From: Emticicia sp. 21SJ11W-3
GTDB taxonomy: Bacteria; Bacteroidota; Bacteroidia; Cytophagales; Spirosomataceae
Length of the DNA: 64,000 nucleotides
NCBI RefSeq assembly: GCF_024138715.1
Contig: NZ_CP092074.1
Span: forward strand, 2,604,001-2,668,000
Reading direction: 5' to 3'
The position numbers were made by a program, and so were the translations under genes. The notes under the pieces are model-generated. The model was not told where the DNA came from. It saw nothing but the letters and a program-made list of their open reading frames with translations, and made no database searches. Below, piece by piece: positions 44,647-53,482 of this stretch. How positions within the stretch are numbered: position 1 is the stretch's first letter; every line of letters starts with the position of its first letter.

Positions 44647-45939
44647 CTATAATATAACCAGCCGCCTGGTGGCTTGCTGCTCTTTAGAAATTACCCGCAT
44701 AAAATAACTACCCGGCACCAGGTCTGTCGCATTGATACTAATCACTGTGCTTGGGTAATCTTTAAATGTGGCAGTGTAAAGGCTTCTGCCTTTTATGTCT
44801 ATCAATGAAATGGTGAAATCCTGAAAGTCTGGCAGTAATACCTGCACCTGAATATTCTCTTTGGTGGTTGGGTTGGGTACCAGGTTAACGGCAAGAGTGG
44901 TTGACGGAGGCAGCTCAAATCTGGCGTAGTTAACAACCCTTTTACGTCTCTGGCTCAGGTCTAGTACCGCGCGCATTCTGTCTTTTTGCCCTACAGTAAA
45001 AATATTCATGCAAGAGTCTGGCGTGTAGTCCATATAATTCTCAATCATGTTTCTGGTAAGCGTTCCACTGCAATTAGAGAATTTATCGGTACAAAAGGCT
45101 GAATTATTTGATTCAGATGTTGGGGGTGTATCAGCTACATAATCTGTGCCACAATATTCATCTCCCCAGGTATGAATTAGCCCCAGCCAGTGGCCGATTT
45201 CATGAGTGGTGGTTCTGCCCATGCTGTAAAGGCCTGATGTATTAGTGCCTGATTTTTTCCCGAACACCCGGTAATCTATAAAGACACCGTCGATGTTTTC
45301 GTTGGCTTGTTCGCTTAGTCCGTCTACGGTTTCGGCATAAGGAAACTCAGCATAACCTATATATGGGCTGCGGAAGGTAGTTACCCAGATATTCAGGTAT
45401 TTGTTGCTATCCCAGTAACCAAGATTAGAAAGACGCGTGCGGTCGGCATCGCTTATCAGGCTAAAACTTGCTGTACTAGTGTAATGACGTGTAATACCAG
45501 AAGTTGGATTACCATTCGGGTCTTTTGAAGCCAGAAAAAATTCAATTTTTATATCGGCACCTACCGGATTGGTATTAAAACCCAATGTGCCTTGTTTGCG
45601 CCGGTAATCTTCATTAAGTACTTTTATCTGTGAGAATACCTGCTCATCGGGAATATTATTATTACGGATTGAGCCATCTGCCTGATTATGGACGATATGC
45701 ACCACCACCGGAATACGGATAACGTCTTCATTGGCTATACCTATACGACTTTTTTGGTTTTCGGCGCTAATTACGTTGGCTAATGCCTGTTCAAACCTGA
45801 GTTTTTTGATGGCCCGGCCTGCATTGTTAACGGAGCGGATAGAATCAATAGCAGCATGGGCACAAATTAACGTTCTTTGTGCCCATGTTTGCCATGTAAG
45901 CAGCATAAATAGCGGCGTAAAGTATAAAGTTTTTTTCAT
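44647..45939 (-). CDS. Secreted M43 (pappalysin-type) metalloprotease with T9SS tail
   Basis: A 430-residue exported protease. A signal peptide ends near TWAQ (residue 21). The catalytic zinc site is HEIGHWLGLIH (H246, E247, H250, H256), the extended motif of metzincins, and the Met-turn follows in ENYMDYTPDSCM. Cys pairs in the catalytic domain (CGTDY, FCTDKFSNC, DSCM) fit the M43/cytophagalysin-ulilysin layout. The last 80 residues are a T9SS sorting domain (VPNPTTKENIQVQV to RRLVIL), so the enzyme is exported through the outer membrane. It lies 56 bases downstream of phoH in the same direction. Confidence 0.9.
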   Translation of the reverse strand: MKKTLYFTPLFMLLTWQTWAQRTLICAHAAIDSIRSVNNAGRAIKKLRFEQALANVISAENQKSRIGIANEDVIRIPVVVHIVHNQADGSIRNNNIPDEQVFSQIKVLNEDYRRKQGTLGFNTNPVGADIKIEFFLASKDPNGNPTSGITRHYTSTASFSLISDADRTRLSNLGYWDSNKYLNIWVTTFRSPYIGYAEFPYAETVDGLSEQANENIDGVFIDYRVFGKKSGTNTSGLYSMGRTTTHEIGHWLGLIHTWGDEYCGTDYVADTPPTSESNNSAFCTDKFSNCSGTLTRNMIENYMDYTPDSCMNIFTVGQKDRMRAVLDLSQRRKRVVNYARFELPPSTTLAVNLVPNPTTKENIQVQVLLPDFQDFTISLIDIKGRSLYTATFKDYPSTVISINATDLVPGSYFMRVISKEQQATRRLVIL

Positions 45940-45995
45940 GCTTTTATGACGAGAGAAAAGTAGCCTATGGTTGCAACGGAACCCGCCGGTTATTA

Positions 45996-46943
45996 TTATT
46001 TACTCTCGGCTTTTTCATAAGCATTTAATATGTCTTTAACCAGTCGGTGTCTTACCACGTCTCTGCCATCCAGTTCAACAAATCCTATACCGGTTATATT
46101 CTTCAAAATTTCTAAGGCATCAACCAGACCCGACCGCTGATTTTTCGGTAAATCTACCTGTGTTCTGTCGCCGGTTATAATGGTTTTAGAGAGTGGCCCC
46201 ATGCGTGTCAGAAACATCTTTATCTGCATGGGTGTGGTGTTCTGCGCTTCATCTAACAAAATAAAGGCATTGTTCAGTGTACGCCCGCGCATGTAGGCCA
46301 GGGGTGCAATCTCTATGGTGCGGTTTTCGATATAAAATTTCAGTTTTTCCGCCTGAATCATATCGTCTAGCGCATCATAAATCGGCCTTAGATAAGGGTC
46401 AATTTTTTCTTTTAAATCACCCGGCAAAAAGCCCAGGTTTTCTCCGGCTTCAACGGCAGGGCGGGTAATGATAATCTTCTTTACCTGTTTATCTTTTAAT
46501 GCTTTAACAGCCAATGCTACGGCGGTATATGTTTTACCCGTACCGGCAGGGCCTGTGGCAAAAACTATATCATATTTATTGGCGGCCTCAATCATTTTTT
46601 TCTGATTGGCAGTTTTGGCGCGTACAACTATACCTCTTGTTCCGTAAACGATAACGTCATCGTCAGTAGCTTCATGATTGGCCGACTCTATGTCTTGCTG
46701 AATATAATTTTTTACCTGGTCGTTGCTTATTCTTCCGTATTTATGATAATGCTCAAGCAGCGACTCAAGTATATCTGAAATTTTGTTGATTTCTTTGTCG
46801 TTCCCTTTTACAAGAATCTGATTCCCTCTTGAAATTATCTTGCTTTCAGGGAAAGCAGCCGCTACCATTTTGATATTACTATTTTCTACTCCGAGAAAAT
46901 CTATCAGGGAAACCTCGTCTAATGTGAATACTTTTTCTGTCAA
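45996..46943 (-). CDS. PhoH-family ATPase
   Basis: A 315-residue PhoH-like protein. Walker A is GPAGTGKTYTA (131-141) and Walker B ends in FILLDEAQNTTP; the ITGDRTQVDLP and GRDVVRHRLV motifs complete the P-loop NTPase. A small KH-like region precedes it (about 25-70). The start is TTG at 46941-46943, judged real because it keeps the conserved N-terminus (TEKVFTLDEVSLIDFLGVEN) that an internal ATG at residue 26 would lose. The protein is an RNA-related ATPase of uncertain role. It heads a likely operon with the M43 protease. CAAAATTA at 47006-47013 is a possible -7 box on its strand. Confidence 0.88.
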   Translation of the reverse strand: MTEKVFTLDEVSLIDFLGVENSNIKMVAAAFPESKIISRGNQILVKGNDKEINKISDILESLLEHYHKYGRISNDQVKNYIQQDIESANHEATDDDVIVYGTRGIVVRAKTANQKKMIEAANKYDIVFATGPAGTGKTYTAVALAVKALKDKQVKKIIITRPAVEAGENLGFLPGDLKEKIDPYLRPIYDALDDMIQAEKLKFYIENRTIEIAPLAYMRGRTLNNAFILLDEAQNTTPMQIKMFLTRMGPLSKTIITGDRTQVDLPKNQRSGLVDALEILKNITGIGFVELDGRDVVRHRLVKDILNAYEKAESK

Positions 46944-47198
46944 AATACTTTTGTGTTTGTTTTTTTAAGTTCAATTACCGTTTCTGTCTATAAAACGCAA
47001 GAAAACAAAATTAGTTTTTCTTACTGCTTTGAAATGATTTGTCAAAAATCAAAAATTATTCACAATATCTTAAGTTTTTTCCACAAAAAAATTCACGTTT
47101 ATGAGTTAAATATTGATTATCAATTGTTTATATAATATCTGGCCAAAGGCGCCTGTTTTTTATGAAGTGTATTTTTTCTTAACATTGTATTAACATTG

Positions 47199-48806
47199 AT
47201 GGAATATATGAATCCAAATACTACAACGGGCAGAAATCAGGGACAAAGAGGTATAGGCAAGAACCCAACGTACGAGGTGCTTCGTCCTGAGTCCGGCAAA
47301 CTTCCACCTCAGGCAATTGAGCTGGAGGAAGCGGTATTGGGTGCTTTAATGATTGAAAAAGATGCACTGACTACGGTTGTGGATATTCTTCAACCCGGTA
47401 GTTTCTATAAAGAATCTCATCAGCGTATTTACAATGCCATTCTGATACTATTCGGTAAGTCTGAACCAATTGATTTATTAACGGTTACTTCTCAGCTGCG
47501 TAGTCTGGGTGAATTGGAGTTTGTAGGTGGTGCGCAGTATCTGGCCCGCCTTACAAGTAAAGTAAACTCGGCCGCTAATATTGAATGGCATGCTCGTATT
47601 ATCTCTCAATCGGCAATTAAACGCGATATGATACGTGTTGCCGGGGATATTTTGCGCGATGCCTTTGAAGACACTACCGACGTATTTAATCTGCTTGACA
47701 GAACAGAGCAGACTTTCTTTGAGATTTCGGAGCGGAACATCAGAAAGAGCTATGCCGATGCCAGCTCTATTATGCGGGCTACGATTGACGAACTTGAAAA
47801 AAAGAAAAATAATAAAGACGGCCTTACGGGTGTTGCCAGTGGTTTTACTGAGCTTGACCGCATAACCAGTGGCTGGCAGAAAACCGAGCTGATTATTATA
47901 GCCGCCAGGCCTGCCATGGGTAAAACCGCCTTTGTGGTGTCGGCGATGAGAAACGCGGCCGTTGAATGGAATGTTCCGGTGGCCATTTTCTCATTAGAGA
48001 TGTCATCAACCCAGCTGATGTTGCGTATGATTTCTGCAGAAGCTGAAATTGACAGCGAAAAGCTAAGAAAAGGAACCCTTGAAAGCCACGAATGGCAGCA
48101 ATTGCACCACAGGATTGACCGGTTGTCTAAAGCGCCTATTTATATTGACGATACCCCGGCCTTGTCGGTGCTTGAATTAAGGGCCAAATGCCGCCGCTTG
48201 AAAGCCCAGTTCAACATCGGGATGATTATTATTGATTATCTGCAGTTGATGACCGGAGATACCGGAGGGCAGAAAAGCGGTAACCGTGAGCAGGAGATTG
48301 CAACAATATCACGCTCGTTGAAAAACCTAGCCAAAGAAATTGATGTGCCTGTAATTGCGCTTTCGCAGTTGAGCCGTGCCGTGGAGACCAGAGGTGGAGA
48401 CAAACGCCCGCAGTTGTCTGACTTGCGGGAGTCGGGGTCTATTGAACAGGATGCCGATATGGTTATGTTTTTGTACAGACCGGAATACTATAAAATAACT
48501 CAGGATGAAAACGGGAACCCCACAGCCGGTGTGGGTGAAGTAATCATAGCCAAAAACCGTAGTGGTACCGTTGATACCGTAAGGCTGAGGTTTATTGGTA
48601 AATATACCAAATTTGCCGATTTGGACGGTTTCTATACACCTATGCACGACAGCTTTACTGATTTTAACGGCCCGAAATCGTTCCCGACTACTAATGCACT
48701 GGATAGCTTTGAACAAGGAGGCGGAAACGCAGGCGGGGCGCCTGTTACGTTTGGAAGCAAAGCAAATAAACCGCGTAACCCTGACGAGGAAGAATTTCCG
48801 TTCTGA
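47199..48806 (+). CDS. dnaB: Replicative DNA helicase DnaB
   Basis: A 535-residue DnaB helicase. I start at ATG 47199; an in-frame ATG at 47208 is an alternative, and the TTG three bases upstream is unlikely. The N-terminal helical domain (LPPQAIELEEAVLGALMIEK) contacts primase. The C-terminal RecA-like motor has Walker A in AARPAMGKTAF (about residue 236), the MSSTQLMLRMISAEAEID segment, Walker B in MIIIDYLQLM, and the arginine finger region SGSIEQDADMVMF. The C-terminal 50 residues are a Gly/Asn-rich extension. It unwinds DNA ahead of the replication fork. No intein is present. Confidence 0.95.
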   Translation: MEYMNPNTTTGRNQGQRGIGKNPTYEVLRPESGKLPPQAIELEEAVLGALMIEKDALTTVVDILQPGSFYKESHQRIYNAILILFGKSEPIDLLTVTSQLRSLGELEFVGGAQYLARLTSKVNSAANIEWHARIISQSAIKRDMIRVAGDILRDAFEDTTDVFNLLDRTEQTFFEISERNIRKSYADASSIMRATIDELEKKKNNKDGLTGVASGFTELDRITSGWQKTELIIIAARPAMGKTAFVVSAMRNAAVEWNVPVAIFSLEMSSTQLMLRMISAEAEIDSEKLRKGTLESHEWQQLHHRIDRLSKAPIYIDDTPALSVLELRAKCRRLKAQFNIGMIIIDYLQLMTGDTGGQKSGNREQEIATISRSLKNLAKEIDVPVIALSQLSRAVETRGGDKRPQLSDLRESGSIEQDADMVMFLYRPEYYKITQDENGNPTAGVGEVIIAKNRSGTVDTVRLRFIGKYTKFADLDGFYTPMHDSFTDFNGPKSFPTTNALDSFEQGGGNAGGAPVTFGSKANKPRNPDEEEFPF

Positions 48807-48835
48807 TAAATAAAACCCGGAGCCTGAATGATATT

Positions 48836-48876
48836 ATGGCAGATAAGGATTAACCTCTCTATCTGCCATTTTTTGT
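48836..48876 (+). terminator. Terminator after dnaB
   Basis: A ten-base stem ATGGCAGATA (48836-48845) pairs with TATCTGCCAT (48860-48869) and is followed by TTTTTG. The convergent gene rlmD ends 3 bases further on, so both genes stop against it. Confidence 0.88.
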
Positions 48877-48878
48877 TT

Positions 48879-50288
48879 TTACTGCTTTAGTTCAAGCAAA
48901 GCTATGTTTTCAACATGGTGTGTATGCGGAAACATATCAACCGGTTGAACCTTTAGAATACGATATTTTTCGCTCAAAATAGCCAAATCACGGGCTTGTG
49001 TGGCGGGGTTGCAACTTACATAAACTATTCTTTGCGGGGCTACATCCAGAATTGTACGGGTAACCGGCTCGTCCATTCCGGCGCGTGGCGGGTCAGTAAT
49101 AATTACATCCGGTTTTCCCTTTAGTTCAATAAATTCACGGGTCAGAAATTTGCGCATATCACCGGCAAAAAACTCGGTATTATGTATGTTATTTACCTCA
49201 GAATTGATTTTTGCATCTTCAACTGCGGCTTCTACGTATTCAATACCTATTACCCTGCGGGCTTGTTTAGCTACAAAATTGGCAATGGTGCCGGTACCGG
49301 TATAAAGGTCATATACCAGTTCGTTGCCTGTCAGGCCTGCGTATTCGCGGGTAAGTTTGTAAAGCTCATACGCTTGCTCAGAGTTGGTCTGATAGAAAGA
49401 TTTGGCACCGATTCTGAAAATCAGATCCTCCATTTTTTCTTCTATATATGGCTTGCCTGCAAAAGTATGCACTTCAAGGTCATGGAAGGTATCGTTTCGC
49501 TTTTGATTCAAAACGTAATTCAAAGACGTGATTTCAGGAAACTTTTCTTTGAGGTGACCCAGTACCAGCTCAATATCAGATTCATTGTTTTGTGCAAATT
49601 GAATCATCACCATCAGGTGGCCGATAGAGGTGGTTCTAATCATGATATTACGTAAGAAACCCTGGTGCGCAATGTGGTCATAATAGGTATATCCCTGCTC
49701 ATTGGCCATGTCGCGCAGGGCTAGTCTTATCTGATTAGAAGGGTCTTTTTGCAGATAGCATTTTTCAATGGGTAATACTTTTTCGAAACGCTTGGGCACA
49801 TGAAAACCCAGTGCGTTTTTGTCGGTATCTTCTCCAAGGCTGGCTTCTTCTCTGGTAAACCAACGGCTGTTAGAGAAGGTAAACTCCAGCTTATTTCTGT
49901 AAAAAGTAGTATTGGCCGAACCAAGAATATCGTTTATAACGGGGAGCTCAAGCCTACCAATGCGGCTCAGTTGGTCGTGCACCTGCTGGCTTTTTAGTTC
50001 TAATTGTTTTTCATAAGGCACGTGTTGCCATTTACAACCACCACAAACCCCGAAATGCTGGCAGAAAGGAGCAATGCGCAGCGGAGAAGCCTCCAGTATT
50101 TCTAAAACGTTGGCCTCAGCATAGTTTTTTTTGCGGTTATTAACCCAAAGTTTCACTTTATCGCCCGGCGATACGTTACTGCCTTCAATAAAAATTACTT
50201 GTCCGTTGTGCCTTGCAAAACATTTACCCTCTGCTGCAAAATTTTCAACCTCTATACTGTCAATTACGAATGTTTTGTTTCTGGCCAT
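48879..50288 (-). CDS. 23S rRNA (uracil-5-)-methyltransferase RlmD/RumA-type
   Basis: A 469-residue methyltransferase. I start at ATG 50286-50288 (MARNKTFVIDS); a TTG four codons upstream is weaker. A TRAM domain comes first (IDSIEVENFAAEGKCFARHN). The iron-sulfur cluster ligands follow (FCQHFGVCGGCKWQHV, C76, C82, C85, with another Cys later in IEKCYLQKD). The SAM-binding LVYDLYTGTGTIANFVA and the catalytic Cys in YVSCNPATQARDLA complete the enzyme. It makes m5U in 23S rRNA using SAM; RlmD versus RlmCD-type specificity is not settled here. A textbook promoter lies 30 bases upstream. Confidence 0.9.
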   Translation of the reverse strand: MARNKTFVIDSIEVENFAAEGKCFARHNGQVIFIEGSNVSPGDKVKLWVNNRKKNYAEANVLEILEASPLRIAPFCQHFGVCGGCKWQHVPYEKQLELKSQQVHDQLSRIGRLELPVINDILGSANTTFYRNKLEFTFSNSRWFTREEASLGEDTDKNALGFHVPKRFEKVLPIEKCYLQKDPSNQIRLALRDMANEQGYTYYDHIAHQGFLRNIMIRTTSIGHLMVMIQFAQNNESDIELVLGHLKEKFPEITSLNYVLNQKRNDTFHDLEVHTFAGKPYIEEKMEDLIFRIGAKSFYQTNSEQAYELYKLTREYAGLTGNELVYDLYTGTGTIANFVAKQARRVIGIEYVEAAVEDAKINSEVNNIHNTEFFAGDMRKFLTREFIELKGKPDVIITDPPRAGMDEPVTRTILDVAPQRIVYVSCNPATQARDLAILSEKYRILKVQPVDMFPHTHHVENIALLELKQ

Positions 50289-50317
50289 TGCTTGGGTCAA
50301 TTCTGTTTATAATTGCG

Positions 50318-50349
50318 CAAAATTACCGAACTTAGAATTAACATCAAAA
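50318..50349 (-). promoter_or_regulatory. Consensus Bacteroidota promoter for the RlmD-type gene
   Basis: On the minus strand TTTTG (complement of 50345-50349) stands 19 bases before TAATTTTG (complement of 50318-50325). This matches the TTTG / TAnnTTTG boxes at a standard spacing, 30 bases before the start codon. Confidence 0.75.
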
Positions 50350-50467
50350 TTGAAGCTGAAGAGAGGTATAAACCTAATGCAACAGATTGATGCCCGAGGC
50401 ACAGGTTAAACGATAAAGGTATGCAAAAGCTTTATAAAAGGCTTTGACCAGCCGACGGACTTAAGAA

Positions 50468-51208
50468 TTAATGAATCAGGAGAATATCGCTTTGTTTGAT
50501 GTAGCAAAACTTGCCGTCCCATAGAACCTGATACCAGATGTCTTCAGAATTGATTACATTAAGCCTGTGGCCTTCGCTGATGCTGCCAACGATATGCGAG
50601 GCCGCCGAGGGGTAGTCGCGCAGGTACACCTGCTCGTTTTTTATAATGGCGGTGCGGTAATTATTAGGAAGATTGATAAGCACCGACAAAAAGATCAGAT
50701 ATACCAGAAATAGTATTTTGTGCGGGATAGGACTATATTGATTATTGAGCCTTTTGATTAGAAAAACTGCAAATACATAGATGCCAATAATTAAAAATCC
50801 CGCCCATACGTACATGGAATATTGCCTGAAATAATACAGAAAATAATTGAGGTCGTTTTTTTCATACCCCTTGTAACCGTTTTCGGTGGCGATGGTATAA
50901 ATTTTCTCAAATACGCGCTCATCGGCATACCTGAAAGAGTACAAATTAAGGTAGTAAAGCTCCATGACGAAGTCGCCACGGTTTTCATAAATATTTGCCA
51001 GCTTCAGATAAACCTTCGGATTAAAGTTGGGGGTTTCGGTAATTATTTTTTCATAAAGAGAGGCCGCTTCGTCAAATTTTTTCTGTTTAAACAAAGAATC
51101 TGCAGTTGTGTATAACTTTTTTTGAGCTTGACTATCAACGAATTGTAAAGAAAATATGAATATTATAAAAAGTTTTTTCAGAAATTTCAAAAAGTATGTT
51201 TGCATCAT
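50468..51208 (-). CDS. TPR and SH3-like membrane protein
   Basis: A 246-residue exported protein. A signal peptide or anchor lies at residues 8-28 (ending SQAQ), then two to three TPR-like helices (about 32-100: ADSLFKQKKFDEAASLYEKI), two membrane helices (about 133-151 and 164-180), and a C-terminal bacterial SH3-like domain (EQVYLRDYPSAASHIVGSIS to YIKQSDILLIH). This layout matches the tail part of BatE-like proteins of the Bacteroidota aerotolerance cluster, but no Bat genes are adjacent. It is probably an inner-membrane or periplasmic scaffold. Function is unknown. A double ATG (51206-51208, 51203-51205) gives two equivalent starts. Confidence 0.75.
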   Translation of the reverse strand: MMQTYFLKFLKKLFIIFIFSLQFVDSQAQKKLYTTADSLFKQKKFDEAASLYEKIITETPNFNPKVYLKLANIYENRGDFVMELYYLNLYSFRYADERVFEKIYTIATENGYKGYEKNDLNYFLYYFRQYSMYVWAGFLIIGIYVFAVFLIKRLNNQYSPIPHKILFLVYLIFLSVLINLPNNYRTAIIKNEQVYLRDYPSAASHIVGSISEGHRLNVINSEDIWYQVLWDGKFCYIKQSDILLIH

Positions 51209-51230
51209 AATATCAAAAAATGTAATTTTG
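51199..51230 (+). promoter_or_regulatory. Consensus promoter for the tandem tRNA-Lys genes
   Basis: TTTG (51199-51202) stands 20 bases before TAATTTTG (51223-51230), matching both boxes of the Bacteroidota promoter. The first tRNA-Lys starts about 114 bases downstream. The upstream box overlaps the start of the divergent TPR/SH3 gene. Confidence 0.65.
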
Positions 51231-51343
51231 CACCGCGATTCAGGAAAAGGGGTAACACCTGAAATGAATTAAGAAAGCAAAAGTAATGAATTTTAGTTCT
51301 TCTTTCAATTTCTTCTTTTCAGATTTCTGAATAACCAAAATAA

Positions 51344-51416
51344 GATTCCGTAGCTCAGCTGGTAGAGCAATACACTTTTAATGTATGGGTCCTGGGTTCG
51401 AGTCCCAGCGGGATCA
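51344..51416 (+). tRNA. tRNA-Lys (TTT), copy 1
   Basis: A 73-base cloverleaf. The acceptor GATTCCG pairs with CGGGATC, the D arm is TAGCTCAGCTGGTAGAGC, the anticodon stem ATACA/TGTAT encloses CTTTTAA with TTT at 51377-51379, the T arm is CTGGGTTCGAGTCCCAG, and the discriminator is A. CCA is not encoded. Confidence 0.96.
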
Positions 51417-51457
51417 CAAACGTTACAACCTTTTTTCGAGTAGATAAACCAGTTTAA

Positions 51458-51530
51458 GATTCCGTAGCTCAGCTGGTAGAGCAATACACTTTTAATGTAT
51501 GGGTCCTGGGTTCGAGTCCCAGCGGGATCA
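51458..51530 (+). tRNA. tRNA-Lys (TTT), copy 2
   Basis: This is identical in all 73 bases to the copy at 51344-51416, with a 41-base spacer. The anticodon TTT is at 51491-51493. Both copies lie on one probable transcript ending at the following terminator. Confidence 0.96.
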
Positions 51531-51533
51531 CAG

Positions 51534-51567
51534 AAAAAGCCTCTCTTTTCAACCAGAGAGGCTTTTT
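51534..51567 (+). terminator. Terminator of the tRNA-Lys operon
   Basis: A seven-base stem GCCTCTC (51539-51545) pairs with GAGAGGC (51556-51562), extended by A:T pairs on the outside, and is followed by TTTTT. It lies 8 bases after the second tRNA. Confidence 0.9.
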
Positions 51568-51598
51568 GATTTTTATAATTTTCCTAAAATCTATTACT

Positions 51599-51781
51599 AT
51601 GGAAAAACGAAAAGCACCGATTTTTACTTTAAGCATTGTGGCCATTATAGTAGGGGTAGCCTTGTATAAACAGTTCGACTTTAAAACTCTTCAATTTCAG
51701 AAACCGGCCTTATCTATGGTTTATGCGATTACCTTTTTGTTTGCCGTTTATGTGTTGATACGAAATTGGGGGAAGAAGTAA
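51599..51781 (+). CDS. Small membrane protein, 60 residues
   Basis: A 60-residue protein with the start at ATG 51599 (MEKRKAPIFTLSIVAIIVG); an upstream extension would run into the tRNA terminator. It has two hydrophobic segments (residues about 8-22 and 37-54) separated by a short polar loop, and a positive tail (RNWGKK). Family not recognised. The gene lies directly after the tRNA-Lys terminator and faces the minus-strand hypothetical gene downstream. Small size means the coding call rests on the clean start and hydrophobic pattern only. Confidence 0.55.
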   Translation: MEKRKAPIFTLSIVAIIVGVALYKQFDFKTLQFQKPALSMVYAITFLFAVYVLIRNWGKK

Positions 51782-51855
51782 AGATTTTTTTATTGGACAG
51801 AAAAAATGCTTTGCAAATTTCTTCACAAAGCAATTAAAGTGGCATTATTTGAATA

Positions 51856-52830
51856 CTATAAAATCCTGAATGAGGAAGCAATTTTTTCAAACTTTTCTAA
51901 ATTGGCATCTAAATTTCTGATTTGTGCATGCATTTCAAAAATTCTGTCATTAACCCAGAAATACTGATAAATTTGATAGGCCTTACTGGTATCAGAATTT
52001 ATTTCTATGATTGTACGGTACGCCTTTCCTTGGGTGAACTTCATTTCATCAGATTTTATTTGTTTATACTTCCAATCGGCATTTTTTTCTTTCTTTTCAA
52101 ACATTTGGTCAGCAAAGGTTTTTTTGCTTTCCAGTTGGGATAAGCTATCCATTTCAGATTCCATATCAATAAGAATCAATTCTTCAATGCTAATTTCTAT
52201 TTCCGGCCAACTTAAATCAACTTCTCCCGATTTTAAACCAGATTTATTCTTATATGAAATGCTAAGTGAAGCAGCTTTTTCATAAGGATGAGACGGATAA
52301 CCAACGTATAAAGGAACAAAGCCTTGTTTTTTCCAATCAACAAAATACTCAAGGTTTTCTGTGATATCAACTTCTATTTTTTCATCAATCTCGATACTTG
52401 ACAACGCCTTTATTATTGTTGTGGAAAACTCCTTATCACTTTCTTTTGGGTATTTACAAGTGAATGAATATGCCATATTTGGAAATTCAGCATACATTTC
52501 AATAATAATCATCCCACTGTTTTTCATTAAACCTTTAAATAAATAGCCTTTACCACCACCCGTAAGTGAGACCTGTTGTGAACTAATATGCCCGAAAAGA
52601 TCAGAGTAATCCTTTTTAAATTTTTGGAGTGAGGTATAAGATCCCTTTTCTGCATTAGAAACATTTATTGTAGCCCCATCGTCTGTCAATAGACCAACAA
52701 ATGGTCCTTGTGACCAAGAATCATCAAGGTAAGAAATAGAGATATTTGTACATTTAATTTTTTGCTTTTGAGAGTAGCTTAAAAATGTGGTAGATAAAAG
52801 TAGCAGTGTAAAAAGTGTTCTTAAATTCAT
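51856..52830 (-). CDS. Exported hypothetical protein
   Basis: A 324-residue protein starting at ATG 52828-52830, which gives a signal peptide (MNLRTLFTLLLLSTTFLSYS, cut near SYSQ). The mature part is soluble, beta-rich by pattern, with two similar-looking halves: FVGLLTDDGATINVSNAEKG and later GFVPLYVGYPSHPYEKAASL. I recognise no motif or family. It would be periplasmic or surface-exposed. It stands alone, with about 280 bases of AT-rich DNA before the divergent ArsR gene. Confidence 0.65.
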   Translation of the reverse strand: MNLRTLFTLLLLSTTFLSYSQKQKIKCTNISISYLDDSWSQGPFVGLLTDDGATINVSNAEKGSYTSLQKFKKDYSDLFGHISSQQVSLTGGGKGYLFKGLMKNSGMIIIEMYAEFPNMAYSFTCKYPKESDKEFSTTIIKALSSIEIDEKIEVDITENLEYFVDWKKQGFVPLYVGYPSHPYEKAASLSISYKNKSGLKSGEVDLSWPEIEISIEELILIDMESEMDSLSQLESKKTFADQMFEKKEKNADWKYKQIKSDEMKFTQGKAYRTIIEINSDTSKAYQIYQYFWVNDRIFEMHAQIRNLDANLEKFEKIASSFRIL

Positions 52831-53111
52831 TATGATAATTTTAATGGTTGCTTTGTTAGTCAGAGGTTTACTTATCAAAAATTAAAAAAACTATTTAGCC
52901 GAATATCATTAGTGTGTTTTCTAAAGTTATCCGGCTAAAATTTTCGTACAAATAAAATATTAATTTCAAAAATAATCAACAACCTATTCACACCAACAGT
53001 CTCACCAAGGTCATAATTTAAACTTTCAAAAATTTAATCAAAAAACCATTGCAAACCACAAACGCTGCACTTAAATTCGCAACCAATTAGTTTCTTAAAC
53101 AATAAGTAATT

Positions 53112-53438
53112 ATGAGGCGAGATGTTTTTCAGGCCATTGCAGACCCCACCAGAAGGGCCATTATTGCTCTGATAGCCTTGCAAGCCATGACACCCAATGC
53201 CATTGCTGAAAACTTTAATACTACACGGCAGGCGGTGTCTAAGCATTTGCGGATACTGACAGAATGCGAGCTTGTAAAACAGGAGTTTCAGGGCAGGGAG
53301 ATTTTCTATTCACTTGAAATTGAAAAAATGAAAGAAATAGATAAATGGCTGGAGCAATACCGTAAGATATGGGAGAACAGATTCAACCAATTAGATGATG
53401 TGCTGGCCACATTAAAAAAACAGAGAAATGAAGCCTAG
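53112..53438 (+). CDS. ArsR/SmtB-family winged-helix regulator
   Basis: A 108-residue HTH protein. The opening [20 protein letters not shown] and the recognition region [20 protein letters not shown] are typical of ArsR-type repressors, followed by the beta-wing [11 protein letters not shown]. No Cys cluster or other metal site is evident, so it is probably of the type that controls stress or AHSA1/SRPBCC genes rather than a metal sensor. In many genomes such a gene is followed by an SRPBCC gene, but here the next gene is on the other strand. Targets are unknown. Confidence 0.88.
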   Translation: MRRDVFQAIADPTRRAIIALIALQAMTPNAIAENFNTTRQAVSKHLRILTECELVKQEFQGREIFYSLEIEKMKEIDKWLEQYRKIWENRFNQLDDVLATLKKQRNEA

Positions 53439-53482
53439 CTTGTTTCTCTGTTTGTTAATAGATAAAAATGCTTAAGCTGGCA

